64,000 bases of DNA from assembly GCA_900539195.1 (NCBI GenBank), contig UQBC01000010.1, positions 11,579-75,578 on the forward strand, written 5' to 3'. Under the pieces are notes generated by a model, which saw only the letters and a program-made list of their open reading frames with translations, was not told the origin of the DNA and did not search any database. Position numbers and translations under genes: made by a program. The stretch is from an uncultured Oscillospiraceae bacterium (GTDB lineage Bacteria; Bacillota; Clostridia; Oscillospirales; Ruminococcaceae). This document shows positions 16,913 through 25,145 of this stretch, in pieces; within the stretch, counting starts at the first letter, position 1; each line of letters starts with the position of its first letter.

Positions 16913-18787
16913 ATGGGAACATGTCCAAAATGCGGAAGAAGCAACGGGAATGCAGCAGGAGGCAATGCCCTTTGCTGGGAATGTTATTCCGGAAGAACAG
17001 ACGCTTATAAAAACGGTCCGAAAATGGTAGGAGCTGTACCGCAGCAAAAACCGCAACAGCACACCGAATCTCAGACGATCCGGTATTCATTTACAGGATA
17101 TTTCAAAAAACATTGGTACAAGAATGGCAATCTGTATAGCGGTTATATGCAGAACGGCTACCGCCACGGCAAGGGTAAATACACCCGTGCGGAGGATAAG
17201 TACACCTACGACGGCGACTGGTATATGAGCAAGCGCCACGGACACGGCAAAGAGGAAATGCCGGGCAAATGGTGTTTCGAGGGCGAATTCTATGAAGGTA
17301 AGCGAAACGGCTTCGGCAGGCTCGTCTGCGCCGACGGCGAAATTTACGAGGGCGGATGGAAGGACGACAAAAAGCACGGATATGGCAAGAAAACCTTTGC
17401 GAATGGAAACCGATACGAGGGAGATTGGCAGGAAGGTAAGGAACACGGATACGGAAAAGAAACCTTTGCAAACGGGAATCGGTATGAGGGGGAGTTTTTC
17501 GCAGGAAAATACAGCGGAAAAGGAACATATTATAACGCCGAAAAAAACGAGACCTATGAGGGTGATTTCCTGGACGGTAAGCTAAACGGCTATGCTGTTG
17601 TACGCTACGCCGACGGCAGAGTTTACGAAGGAACTTTTGTTGATAATTCAAAAACCGGAAACGGCAAAGAGACTGCTCCTGACGGCACGGTGACACTCGG
17701 ACATTGGGAGGGAGACCGCTATGTGGTCGATTCTGTTTTACGGGGTGGAGATACCGCAAATGCAGTTGCAGAGCGACCTGAACCTCCCATGCCTGCGCCG
17801 CTTACAGATAAGCCTTTGTCCGAGCCTGAAGAAAAAGAGTTCGACATATCACCGGAAAGCCTGGCGGACTTTATGAAAAACAGCATTACAGCTGAAAACG
17901 TGCCAAAGGAAGAAGCTTTGCCTGCTGTAGAACTGATGCACGATTTCGGAAAGCGGTTTTGCCATTTCGATCAGGCACTGTACGGAATTGACAAAAACGG
18001 TGTTCTTCATATTTCAAGCAGAATGAAGAAAAACAACGAGATTATCGAAGCCTATAACGGCAGTGACGCAAGCTGTCTTTCCTGCTATGAAGCTGCGAAT
18101 ATTATCATTCTCGGAGGGAACGGCAGCGTACTGTTTGCCGACAGCACATGGAAAAAGGGGCTACTTGCGGACAAAGAAATAAAAGCTTCGCTCCCCGAAG
18201 TGCAGAATTGGAGTGGGCTTTCTTCCGTTGCCTGCGGCGGCTGGCATTTTGTCGGACTGCGTTATGACGGAACGGTTGTTGGTGCGGGTAAAAAGCTGTG
18301 TCACCTTGAAGAAGTCGGCGCATGGAAAAGCGTGAAAGCAATCGCATGTTGCTGTTACGGCACGGTCGGGCTTTGTGAAGACGGAACGGTCGTTTCCTGC
18401 GGTTTCCCAAAAGCTGTGGCAGATGAACTTGCATTATGGAAAGATATTGTCGCCGTTGCCTGCGGAAAAGAACATATTGTGGGGCTGCTTCAAAACGGTA
18501 CGGTTGTCGCCTGCGGCAAAAACGACAAGGGGCAGTGCGATGTAGGCAAGTATAACAATGTCGGGATGATATCGGCAAGTGGAGAATGCACGGCGCTTGT
18601 TTTTAACGACGGTACAATAAAGGCTGTTGGAAAATTTGCAGACACCTCGATCGTTGTTGAAAAGGGCATTGTTGCCGCTGTGTGTGCAAATTTCGGAAAC
18701 ATTCTGCGTCTTACTGCAGAAGGCAGCATTTGCGGAGATACCGGCGGTGTGGATTTGGCAGAGTTCAGAAAAGATTTTGAATGGTGA
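16913..18787 (+). CDS. zinc ribbon - MORN repeats - RCC1-like beta-propeller fusion protein
   Basis: 624 residues in three parts. An N-terminal zinc ribbon (CPKCG at 4-8, CWEC at 21-24). Eight full MORN repeats plus one partial (about 75-270), each of the form Y-E-G-x-W/F-x-x-G-K-x-x-G-x-G-x-x-x-x-x-x-x-G, for example YEGDWQEGKEHGYGK. Then a linker and an RCC1-type region (about 340-624) with repeated blocks such as SVACGGWHFVGLRYDGTVVG and AVACGKEHIVGLLQNGTVVA. No signal peptide. MORN repeats bind lipids or proteins and RCC1 propellers bind proteins or chromatin in eukaryotes; the bacterial role is unknown. It shares an operon with SEL1 and DUF1963 proteins. The start follows GGAGGAATGATTT. 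Confidence 0.85.
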   Translation: MGTCPKCGRSNGNAAGGNALCWECYSGRTDAYKNGPKMVGAVPQQKPQQHTESQTIRYSFTGYFKKHWYKNGNLYSGYMQNGYRHGKGKYTRAEDKYTYDGDWYMSKRHGHGKEEMPGKWCFEGEFYEGKRNGFGRLVCADGEIYEGGWKDDKKHGYGKKTFANGNRYEGDWQEGKEHGYGKETFANGNRYEGEFFAGKYSGKGTYYNAEKNETYEGDFLDGKLNGYAVVRYADGRVYEGTFVDNSKTGNGKETAPDGTVTLGHWEGDRYVVDSVLRGGDTANAVAERPEPPMPAPLTDKPLSEPEEKEFDISPESLADFMKNSITAENVPKEEALPAVELMHDFGKRFCHFDQALYGIDKNGVLHISSRMKKNNEIIEAYNGSDASCLSCYEAANIIILGGNGSVLFADSTWKKGLLADKEIKASLPEVQNWSGLSSVACGGWHFVGLRYDGTVVGAGKKLCHLEEVGAWKSVKAIACCCYGTVGLCEDGTVVSCGFPKAVADELALWKDIVAVACGKEHIVGLLQNGTVVACGKNDKGQCDVGKYNNVGMISASGECTALVFNDGTIKAVGKFADTSIVVEKGIVAAVCANFGNILRLTAEGSICGDTGGVDLAEFRKDFEW

Positions 18788-18901
18788 TCCAAAAGGTGAT
18801 GAACAGTGTCAGCTCTTCAAAACGGCAGTGACATGAAAACGGTAAGGAACAGGAGAATATCTGTTTCAAAAGCGGAAAATCCGATACGGAGGAAGAGCAC
18901 G

Positions 18902-19195
18902 GTGAAACTTAGAATAAAGGAAACCGCATGGGCAATCAACCGAATGGCGGGAGGTTACCGTGAAAGAATAACCGCTGATGTATGCTTTCCCTGTGAAGTC
19001 GGGGAGCTTCCCGATTTCGGAAAAGGCAAGCGGCATTTTACCATTGATGAGGTGACAGAAAACAGTATCAGTTTTTCGGTACACTGCACCGACCCGAAAT
19101 ACAACAAATCGTGGAAAATAGAAAAGGGCAAAGAAATACACTATCGACCACGCTCATTTGACGGCGGGTATTTCTACGATATTAAACTGAATTAG
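18902..19195 (+). CDS. hypothetical protein, about 97 residues
   Basis: I placed the start at GTG 18902 because a good ribosome site (GGAGG) lies nine bases upstream; the frame is open further upstream and a GTG at 18806 with AAGGTGAT could give a 129-residue form. The protein starts KLRIKETAWAINRMAGG and continues with alternating short hydrophobic and charged stretches typical of a small beta-rich fold (FTIDEVTENSISFSVHC). I do not recognise it. It lies between the MORN-RCC1 and DUF1963 genes, only 12 bases before the latter. Confidence 0.6.
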   Translation: MKLRIKETAWAINRMAGGYRERITADVCFPCEVGELPDFGKGKRHFTIDEVTENSISFSVHCTDPKYNKSWKIEKGKEIHYRPRSFDGGYFYDIKLN

Positions 19196-19207
19196 GATTG
19201 TACTGCT

Positions 19208-19753
19208 ATGAATGCGATCGGAATAAAAATAAAAAAGGCGGACGGAAAGCACGACCTTAGTGCAAGTAAATTTTTCGGTGCACCGGTAATTCCTGCAAAG
19301 TGGCTGGAATCGTTCTCCGATGATGTTATCTTTTTTGCACAAATACGGCTTTCGGATATTGCAGAGCTTGACACAGATAACAAACTGCCGCATACGGGCT
19401 ATCTTTACCTTTTCCTCGATGTTGAGATGTATCCTTATCAGGCGATGGCGTATTATTATGACGGCGAGCCGAATGTCGTTATTGATGATTTCAATGAAGC
19501 AGAACCTCGGTTCGCTCATCTGAACGAGGATTGGCTTATGAGCTTTGAGCCTGTCGATGAAGATTTTGACGGTATTCGTCTGTTTGGTATTCCTTCATCA
19601 GGCTACGAAACAGATGATGAACTGCTGCTACAATTCGATCCGCTGGCAGAAAACACAGGCTTTCTTGACAATATAGACGGCTACGCTTATTTATTTTTTG
19701 GCGAGGGTAAATACCGCATTGACGGTATCCGATTTTTTATTGATCGCTCATAG
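19208..19753 (+). CDS. DUF1963 (YwqG-like) protein
   Basis: 181 residues matching the YwqG/DUF1963 pattern: FFGAPVIPAKW near residue 23, then FFAQIRLSDIAELD, an aromatic-rich GYLYLFLD strand, and a late LLLQFDPL followed by YLFF. The family is of unknown biochemical function; members occur near polymorphic-toxin immunity genes and in housekeeping contexts. At 181 residues it is shorter than many family members. It is the last gene of the operon, followed by a bidirectional terminator. An immunity or quality-control role is possible but rests only on family association. Confidence 0.8.
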   Translation: MNAIGIKIKKADGKHDLSASKFFGAPVIPAKWLESFSDDVIFFAQIRLSDIAELDTDNKLPHTGYLYLFLDVEMYPYQAMAYYYDGEPNVVIDDFNEAEPRFAHLNEDWLMSFEPVDEDFDGIRLFGIPSSGYETDDELLLQFDPLAENTGFLDNIDGYAYLFFGEGKYRIDGIRFFIDRS

Positions 19754-19841
19754 TCGTCTTACAGATAAGATGACAGTATGAGCAAAATCGGAATTATCCT
19801 GATGTATTTTGTCTTTTGCTATAGAGCCATAGGCGTAATGA

Positions 19842-19886
19842 AAAACACCGGGAACGGTCTTTTACAGACTGTTCCCGGTGTTTTTA
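19842..19886. terminator. bidirectional intrinsic terminator
   Basis: AACACCGGGAACGGTCT pairs with AGACTGTTCCCGGTGTT around a short loop, with A-rich and T-rich flanks on both sides. It serves the DUF1963 operon on the plus strand and glyQS on the minus strand. Confidence 0.9.
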
Positions 19887-19969
19887 ACTGAAACGTTCGC
19901 GCTTATAAGTCGTTGTATTAAAAATACACGATGTTGTTGCTTTGTTTTATAGTCCTGTTACTTATCTTA

Positions 19970-21346
19970 TCAGAACGCAATTCTGTCCTCGATGTACTTC
20001 TTTACATCTGCGATAGGCATTCTTTCCTGCTTCATAGAGTCACGTTCACGGACTGTTACGCAGCCGTCCTCAACACTGTCGAAGTCGTATGTGATGCAGA
20101 AGGGAGTACCGATCTCGTCCTGTCTTCTGTATCTCTTGCCGATAGCGCCTGCATCGTCATAGTCAACGCAGAAGTACTTTGAAAGCTCGTCTGCGATCTC
20201 GCCTGCCTTGTCGGCAAGCTTCTTTGACAGGGGCAGAACTGCCGCCTTGACGGGAGCTAAGTAGGGGTGGAAGTGCATAACGTTTCTTGTTGTGCCGTCC
20301 TCAAGCTGTTCTTCGTCATAAGCTTCTGTGATAACTGCAAGGAACAGACGCTCAACACCGAGCGAGGGTTCGATAACATAAGGAACGTACTTCTCGTTTG
20401 TTTCGGGATCGAAATATTCCATCTTCTGACCGCTTGTCTTGATGTGCTGTGTAAGGTCGTAGTCGGTTCTGTCCGCAACGCCCCAAAGCTCGCCCCAGCC
20501 GAACGGGAACAGATATTCAAAGTCGGTTGTAGCCTTTGAGTAGAAGCAAAGCTCTTCCTGATCGTGATCACGCAGTCTTAAGTTTTCTTCGTTTATGCCG
20601 AGGGACAGGAGCCACTTCTTGCAGTAGTCCTTCCAGAAATAGAACCAGTCAAGGTCTGTGCCGGGCTTGCAGAAGAATTCAAGTTCCATCTGCTCGAACT
20701 CTCTTACACGGAAGATGAAGTTGCCGGGAGTGATCTCGTTTCTGAACGACTTACCTACCTGTGCAACACCGAAGGGTACTTTTTTACGGGTAGTACGCTG
20801 GATATTCATAAAGTTTACGAAGATACCCTGCGCTGTTTCGGGACGGAGGTAAAGCTCGCTCTTAGAGTCCTCTGTAACGCCCTGGAATGTCTTGAACATA
20901 AGGTTGAACTGTCTTATGTCTGTGAAATCAGCCTTGCCGCAGTTGGGGCAGGTGATGCCTTTTTCACGGATATAATCCATCATCTGCTCGTTTGACCAGC
21001 CCGCACAGTTTGTGCCGTCAAAGTCCTCGATAAGATTATCCGCTCTGTGACGTGTCTTACAAGCCTTGCAATCCATAAGGGGATCGGAAAATCCGCCGAT
21101 ATGACCCGATGCTACCCATGTCTGAGGGTTCATGAGGATAGCGCTGTCAAGACCTACGTTGTACTTGCACTCCTGTATGAATTTTTTACGCCATGCGGAC
21201 TTGATGTTGTTCTTCAGCTCAACGCCGAGAGGTCCGAAATCCCATGTATTTGCAAGTCCTCCGTATATCTCGCTTCCGGGATATATAAAGCCTCTGCCCT
21301 TACAGAGAGCGACCAGCTTATCCATGGTTTTTTCTGTGTTTTTCAT
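19970..21346 (-). CDS. glyQS: glycine--tRNA ligase, alpha2 (homodimeric) type
   Basis: 458 residues, the usual length for bacterial homodimeric GlyRS. It activates glycine and charges tRNA-Gly in the cytoplasm. Class II features are visible: motif 1 region near the start (RGFIYPGSEIYGG, then NTWDFGPLG), a CxxC pair in KACKTRH and CPNCGK, motif 2 (FRNEITPGNFIFRVREF) and motif 3 (EPSLGVERLF). The anticodon-binding domain occupies the last 120 or so residues. The start follows AAGGAAAT. No T-box is visible upstream, although many Firmicute glyQS genes carry one; a GC-rich structured element lies there instead. Confidence 0.95.
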   Translation of the reverse strand: MKNTEKTMDKLVALCKGRGFIYPGSEIYGGLANTWDFGPLGVELKNNIKSAWRKKFIQECKYNVGLDSAILMNPQTWVASGHIGGFSDPLMDCKACKTRHRADNLIEDFDGTNCAGWSNEQMMDYIREKGITCPNCGKADFTDIRQFNLMFKTFQGVTEDSKSELYLRPETAQGIFVNFMNIQRTTRKKVPFGVAQVGKSFRNEITPGNFIFRVREFEQMELEFFCKPGTDLDWFYFWKDYCKKWLLSLGINEENLRLRDHDQEELCFYSKATTDFEYLFPFGWGELWGVADRTDYDLTQHIKTSGQKMEYFDPETNEKYVPYVIEPSLGVERLFLAVITEAYDEEQLEDGTTRNVMHFHPYLAPVKAAVLPLSKKLADKAGEIADELSKYFCVDYDDAGAIGKRYRRQDEIGTPFCITYDFDSVEDGCVTVRERDSMKQERMPIADVKKYIEDRIAF

Positions 21347-21420
21347 GTGCGAAATTTCCTTTCATGTTTTGCGTTTAAAAGCAGTGCACGGCGTATCATT
21401 TTTAATTGCAAATTAACTAT

Positions 21421-21558
21421 GGGTGCACGCTTTGATGGCTCTGCATCGTGCAGAGCCTTTGGGCGTGCAGCCTCGGCGTCCGTGCCGAGGAGAGATGGGG
21501 GCTACCGCCCCTCATCCCTGTCGGGGGCTACGCCCCTGCGACCCCATAAGGGTTTTGA
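21421..21558. repeat. GC-rich cluster of hairpins upstream of glyQS (possible interspersed repeat)
   Basis: In the 327-base gap between glyQS and ilvE there is a run of strong hairpins: GGCTCTGCA/TGCAGAGCC (21437-21457) inside an outer GCACGC/GCGTGC pair, CCTCGGC/GCCGAGG (21471-21490), GATGGGGG.../CCCCTCATC (21494-21516), and a GGGG/CCCC hairpin near 21523-21536. GC content is far above the flanks. There is no open reading frame of note. Such blocks are often interspersed palindromic repeats; copy number in the genome cannot be checked here. Confidence 0.55.
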
Positions 21559-21673
21559 AAAACAAAATGATCGTCGTGCTTATCTGCGTTTATTAAGTAC
21601 CGATTAAAAATATAATATACAACATTTATTCCCGACCGTTTTGCTGTACAGAAAGGTCGGAACTTACAGTGCC

Positions 21674-22738
21674 TTACAGCTTTTCAATCCAGCCCATTTC
21701 ATCGGGAAGCTTGCCGTACTGCATACCTGTCATTGTGTCGTAAAGACGCTGAGAGATAGGTCCTATCTTGTTGTCGTTGATAAGCATAACCTTATCGCCC
21801 CACTTTAAGTGACCTACAGGTGAGATAACAGCGGCTGTACCTGTACCGAATACTTCATTCAGCTTGCCTGCATCGTAAGCGTCTGCGATTTCCTGTATTG
21901 TGATTCTCTTTTCGCTTACCTTAAGACCCCACTTCTTGCACAGCTCTATAGATGACTTTCTTGTGATACCAGAAAGGATAGAGCCCTGAAGTGCGGGAGT
22001 AACAACCTCGCCGTCGATTACGAAGAAGATGTTCATTGCGCCTACTTCTTCAATGTACTTACGCTCAACACCGTCAAGCCACAGTACCTGTGAGTAGTTC
22101 TGCTTGTGAGCCTCGTCCTGACCGATGAGCGATGCGGCATAGTTACCGCCTGTCTTTGTAAAGCCCATACCGCCTCTTACCGCACGGACATAGTTTGTTT
22201 CAACATAGATATTAACGGGATCAAGACCCGAAGCGTAATATGCGCCGGAGGGTGACATGATTATCATAAAGTAATACTTGTCGCCGGGGCGAACGCCGAG
22301 GAACGGATCAGCGGCAAATATGAACGGACGTATGTAAAGCGAAGCACCGTCTGTATGAGGTACCCAGTCCGCATCTATCTTTACAAGCTCGTGGAGAGCC
22401 TGTAAGCAGTCGTCAACGTTTAACTGAGGGATAACAAGACGCTCAGCGGAGATGTTCATTCTCTTGAAGTTTTCTTCCGGACGGAAGAACTGAATGCTGC
22501 CGTCGGGAGTTCTGTATGCCTTCATACCCTCGAAGATTTCCTGTCCGTAGTGAAGAACCATAGCGGCAGGTGAAATAGAAATATCCCCGTAAGGAACTAT
22601 TCTTGCGTCATGCCAGCCCTTGCCCGTGTCATATTCCATAACGAACATATGATCGGTAAAGATGTGACCGAAACCGAGCTTTGTTTCGTCAACGGGCTTT
22701 GCCTTAGGTGTTTTAGTTTTCTCAATTTTGATTTCCAT
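21674..22738 (-). CDS. ilvE: branched-chain amino acid aminotransferase
   Basis: 354 residues from ATG 22738, chosen because an AGGAAGGA ribosome site lies upstream; a longer in-frame ATG at 22789 has none. A PLP fold-type IV enzyme that interconverts branched-chain amino acids and their 2-oxo acids with 2-oxoglutarate/glutamate. Visible features are VLHYGQEIFEGMKAYR, VEERK-like GVERKYIEEVGAMN, the region FTKTGGNYAASL and the phosphate-binding EVFGTGTAAVISPVG. Length and motifs fit the large (YbgE/BCAT2-like) subgroup. A promoter lies 160 bases upstream, leaving a long leader with no recognised element. Confidence 0.93.
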   Translation of the reverse strand: MEIKIEKTKTPKAKPVDETKLGFGHIFTDHMFVMEYDTGKGWHDARIVPYGDISISPAAMVLHYGQEIFEGMKAYRTPDGSIQFFRPEENFKRMNISAERLVIPQLNVDDCLQALHELVKIDADWVPHTDGASLYIRPFIFAADPFLGVRPGDKYYFMIIMSPSGAYYASGLDPVNIYVETNYVRAVRGGMGFTKTGGNYAASLIGQDEAHKQNYSQVLWLDGVERKYIEEVGAMNIFFVIDGEVVTPALQGSILSGITRKSSIELCKKWGLKVSEKRITIQEIADAYDAGKLNEVFGTGTAAVISPVGHLKWGDKVMLINDNKIGPISQRLYDTMTGMQYGKLPDEMGWIEKL

Positions 22739-22903
22739 TGTAAAAACATTCCTTCCTGAAAGCGAGTTTATCGCTGTGATTTCCGCCATAGCGGCAGCTC
22801 GTCTGCCTTATGCAAGCGAAATACCGTTTCCTTTCAGCATCTGTATGATGAAAATACAGGAAAATTATGTATGCTTGCAGTACCGACTAATTGTACAAAG
22901 AAA

Positions 22904-22932
22904 ATTATAGCACTATTCTTGCAAAAGTTCAA
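22904..22932 (-). promoter_or_regulatory. sigma-A promoter of ilvE, with a 160-base leader
   Basis: On the minus strand TTGAAC (22927-22932), a 17-base spacer and TATAAT (22904-22909). The leader between here and ilvE (22739-22897) contains a short AGCGATAAACTCGCT hairpin and an in-frame upstream ATG; I do not recognise a riboswitch or T-box in it. Confidence 0.75.
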
Positions 22933-23003
22933 TATCTTTTTCGCACATTTTGCATTTTTTAAGCGGATTTCTTTCATCGACAGGCGGTGCTTTCATTATG
23001 GCG

Positions 23004-23047
23004 AAAATAAATCGGTCCGATACCGTTTTGATGGCTTCGGACCGATT
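23004..23047 (-). terminator. intrinsic terminator of the spore protein gene
   Basis: AATCGGTCCGA pairs with TCGGACCGATT; on the minus strand the stem is followed by TATTTTCG. It lies just after the spore-protein stop codon. Confidence 0.8.
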
Positions 23048-23060
23048 GTGATATTTCAGG

Positions 23061-23249
23061 TTACTGCTGGTTTGACATTTCGTAAGATTCGATCATCTTT
23101 TTTACCATCTGACCGCCGATTGAACCTGCCTGCTTTGAAGTAAGGTCGCCGTTGTAACCGTTATCCTTAAGGGGTACGCCTACTTCGTTTGCGGCCTGCA
23201 TCTTGATGCTGCTTAATGCTGCCTTGTTCTTTTTATTGGTACTAGCCAT
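23061..23249 (-). CDS. small acid-soluble spore protein, alpha/beta type
   Basis: 62 residues with the family signature DLTSKQAGSIGGQMVKKMIE near the C-terminus and the N-terminal ALSSIKMQAANEVGV segment that holds the usual GPR protease region. These proteins coat DNA in the dormant spore and protect it from UV and heat. The start follows GGAGG at the usual distance. A sigma-G-like promoter lies upstream and a terminator downstream, so it is a stand-alone forespore gene. It is the clearest evidence that the organism can form spores. Confidence 0.95.
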   Translation of the reverse strand: MASTNKKNKAALSSIKMQAANEVGVPLKDNGYNGDLTSKQAGSIGGQMVKKMIESYEMSNQQ

Positions 23250-23299
23250 TGTTGTTTTCCTCCGTAATTTTTTGCAGGTCCTTTTTGACCTTGCAACAT

Positions 23300-23329
23300 T
23301 ATTATGTTCGGAGAAATTTTAAATATAAG
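23300..23329 (-). promoter_or_regulatory. sigma-G-like (forespore) promoter
   Basis: On the minus strand CATAATA (23300-23306) matches the sigma-G/F -10 pattern CATNNTA; the matching -35 region 17 bases upstream (TTATA, 23324-23328) is only a partial fit. The short leader also holds a GGTC/GACC hairpin. Confidence 0.5.
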
Positions 23330-23345
23330 ATGAAATTTATGGTGA

Positions 23346-24023
23346 TTAGATTACGTTTTTCCTGTCGCTTATTATAACTCCGTCCGATATCTCGATTATT
23401 CTTTTACAGCGTGACGCGATATCCTTGTCATGAGTTACTATAATGACGGTTTTGCCCTCGCGGCTGAGCGTTTCAAAAATACGCATTATCTCATCGGCTG
23501 TATCGCTGTCAAGAGCGCCTGTGGGTTCGTCCGCAAGTATGATCTCAGGCTCGTTTACTATAGCTCTTGCAATAGCGGTTCTTTGCTTCTGACCGCCCGA
23601 AAGCTTGAATACGGGGGTCGATATCTTATCGGACAGCCCTACCTTCTGCAAAACAAGCCTTACCGCTTTTTCTTTGTCGATCTGTTTTTTTGAATATATC
23701 AGAGGTATGCGCACGTTTTGCTTTACCGTGTATTTTTCGACCAGCGCAAAGTCCTGTATTACAAAGCCGATAACGGCATTGCGAAGCCCGGCTTGCTGTT
23801 TTTCTCCGACAGAAGATACATTTTTGCCGTTTATAGCGTATTCGCCGTCTGTTGGCTTATCAAGCAGTCCGAGAATATTGAGCAGGGTGGATTTTCCGCT
23901 TCCGCTTTTTCCGATTATTGCGACAAGCTCTCCGCTGTTTATATCAAAGCTTACGCCTTTCAGCGCTTTGACCTCAGCCTCGCCCGACGAGAAATTTCTT
24001 GTGAGATTTTTTACGCTTATCAT
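23346..24023 (-). CDS. ABC transporter ATP-binding protein (MacB/LolD-like)
   Basis: 225 residues from ATG 24023, which follows a GGAGGAAA ribosome site; the frame is open for 73 more codons upstream but that stretch overlaps the permease gene and is not protein-like. Motifs: Walker A GKSGSGKST, signature LSGGQKQR, Walker B ILADEPTGALD and switch His in VIIVTHD. The subfamily pairs with FtsX-like permeases to pump peptides, lipoproteins or antimicrobials out, or to sense them. It is the last of three genes, with a four-base overlap to the permease upstream. Confidence 0.92.
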   Translation of the reverse strand: MISVKNLTRNFSSGEAEVKALKGVSFDINSGELVAIIGKSGSGKSTLLNILGLLDKPTDGEYAINGKNVSSVGEKQQAGLRNAVIGFVIQDFALVEKYTVKQNVRIPLIYSKKQIDKEKAVRLVLQKVGLSDKISTPVFKLSGGQKQRTAIARAIVNEPEIILADEPTGALDSDTADEIMRIFETLSREGKTVIIVTHDKDIASRCKRIIEISDGVIISDRKNVI

Positions 24024-25144
24024 AGCTTTTCCTCCTTCACGGCGATTATAAGTGACTTCTTTTTCAGTGTTGTTACAACAGGTATAAGAGAAATAATTAC
24101 GGAGATTATTCCGGTAATAATTATCGCAATAGTTGCTGTCAACGTATGCAGGATTACAGCCATTATCATGCCGCTTAAAAATACCACGAAAAATGCACCT
24201 GCCCCGACCCTTAAAATAATATCGTTTATTGTAGCGCCGCATATGACGTGTATAAGAAGCTCGGATATATTTTTTCTGACATATGTGAGCATTGTTTCAA
24301 TAAGGCTCAGAAGGCAAAGCACAAGTATTATCGCCCCGATTATGATCATAATCATGCTGTTTTGTAAAAATGTATCGGAGCGCTGTTTTATCATATCGTT
24401 TATTGAAATGAAATTATAGCCGTAAATGCCGAGCTCTGCGGCTTTTTCGTTGATCGCCGAAAGAGCGTTTTTATTTTCCGCGAAAATAAGCTGTGTGGGG
24501 TAATCGATACCGTTTTCTTTAAGAAATTCCGTGCTCATTATCGGCATATATACTGCCGTGTCAACAGATGTTACCTCCATATCGCTGTACATCCAATATG
24601 TATATTGTCCGGGCTTCAGAATGCCGACTATTTCGTATTTGTCGAGATATTTATCTCCTACCGAATATCCGTCTGCGGCTGTGCTTCCGATTACAACGGG
24701 AATGTTTTTGCCGTCACCGCCATATTCATCATCAGAGAACAGCCTGCCCTGTTCGACCGTTATATTGTAATAATCGAAAAAAGCGGAAGTTACTCCGTAC
24801 ACATCATAAATATCTCCCGATATGTTATCGCCGTATACAAGACTATCAAGATATGCAAAGTCTACGGTTTTGTAGTTTTCGCCTATGTAATATGAAAGCT
24901 CGTTTGTTTCGCCCGAAATTGCCATTGTGATCTCATCATCCGTTTTTGATTTAACATAATAATTATCGTTGCGGCAGTCATACGAAATATCCTGAGCGGC
25001 AGTGCCGTTTCCTGCCTCGGATAAAAAATCACAGCCAGAGCTAACAACATAGAATACAAGCAGAAGCTGACAGAATATCAACAGATAGAGGGGAAGGGAA
25101 GAGCGTATATCATTTATAATAAGTTGGATTTTTTCGTTACGCAT
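24020..25144 (-). CDS. FtsX-like ABC permease (second subunit)
   Basis: 374 residues with one N-terminal transmembrane segment (about 15-36), an extracytoplasmic domain of roughly 215 residues (MacB-PCD-like, with YGDNISGDIYDVYGV) and three C-terminal transmembrane segments (about 262-360). This is the MacB/FtsX membrane topology, in which the outer domain moves with ATP hydrolysis. It begins one base after the stop of the sister permease and overlaps the ATPase gene. Together the two permeases would form a heterodimer. Confidence 0.85.
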   Translation of the reverse strand: MRNEKIQLIINDIRSSLPLYLLIFCQLLLVFYVVSSGCDFLSEAGNGTAAQDISYDCRNDNYYVKSKTDDEITMAISGETNELSYYIGENYKTVDFAYLDSLVYGDNISGDIYDVYGVTSAFFDYYNITVEQGRLFSDDEYGGDGKNIPVVIGSTAADGYSVGDKYLDKYEIVGILKPGQYTYWMYSDMEVTSVDTAVYMPIMSTEFLKENGIDYPTQLIFAENKNALSAINEKAAELGIYGYNFISINDMIKQRSDTFLQNSMIMIIIGAIILVLCLLSLIETMLTYVRKNISELLIHVICGATINDIILRVGAGAFFVVFLSGMIMAVILHTLTATIAIIITGIISVIISLIPVVTTLKKKSLIIAVKEEKL

Positions 25145-25145
25145 A

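Noticed and set aside
21347..21673. T-box riboswitch upstream of glyQS
   Set aside because: No T-box core sequence (AGGGTGGTACCGCG-like) is visible on the minus strand.
23346..24242. A 298-residue version of the ABC ATPase
   Set aside because: The first 73 residues overlap the permease gene, are Asn/Tyr/Cys-rich and unlike any ATPase; a good ribosome site marks ATG 24023.
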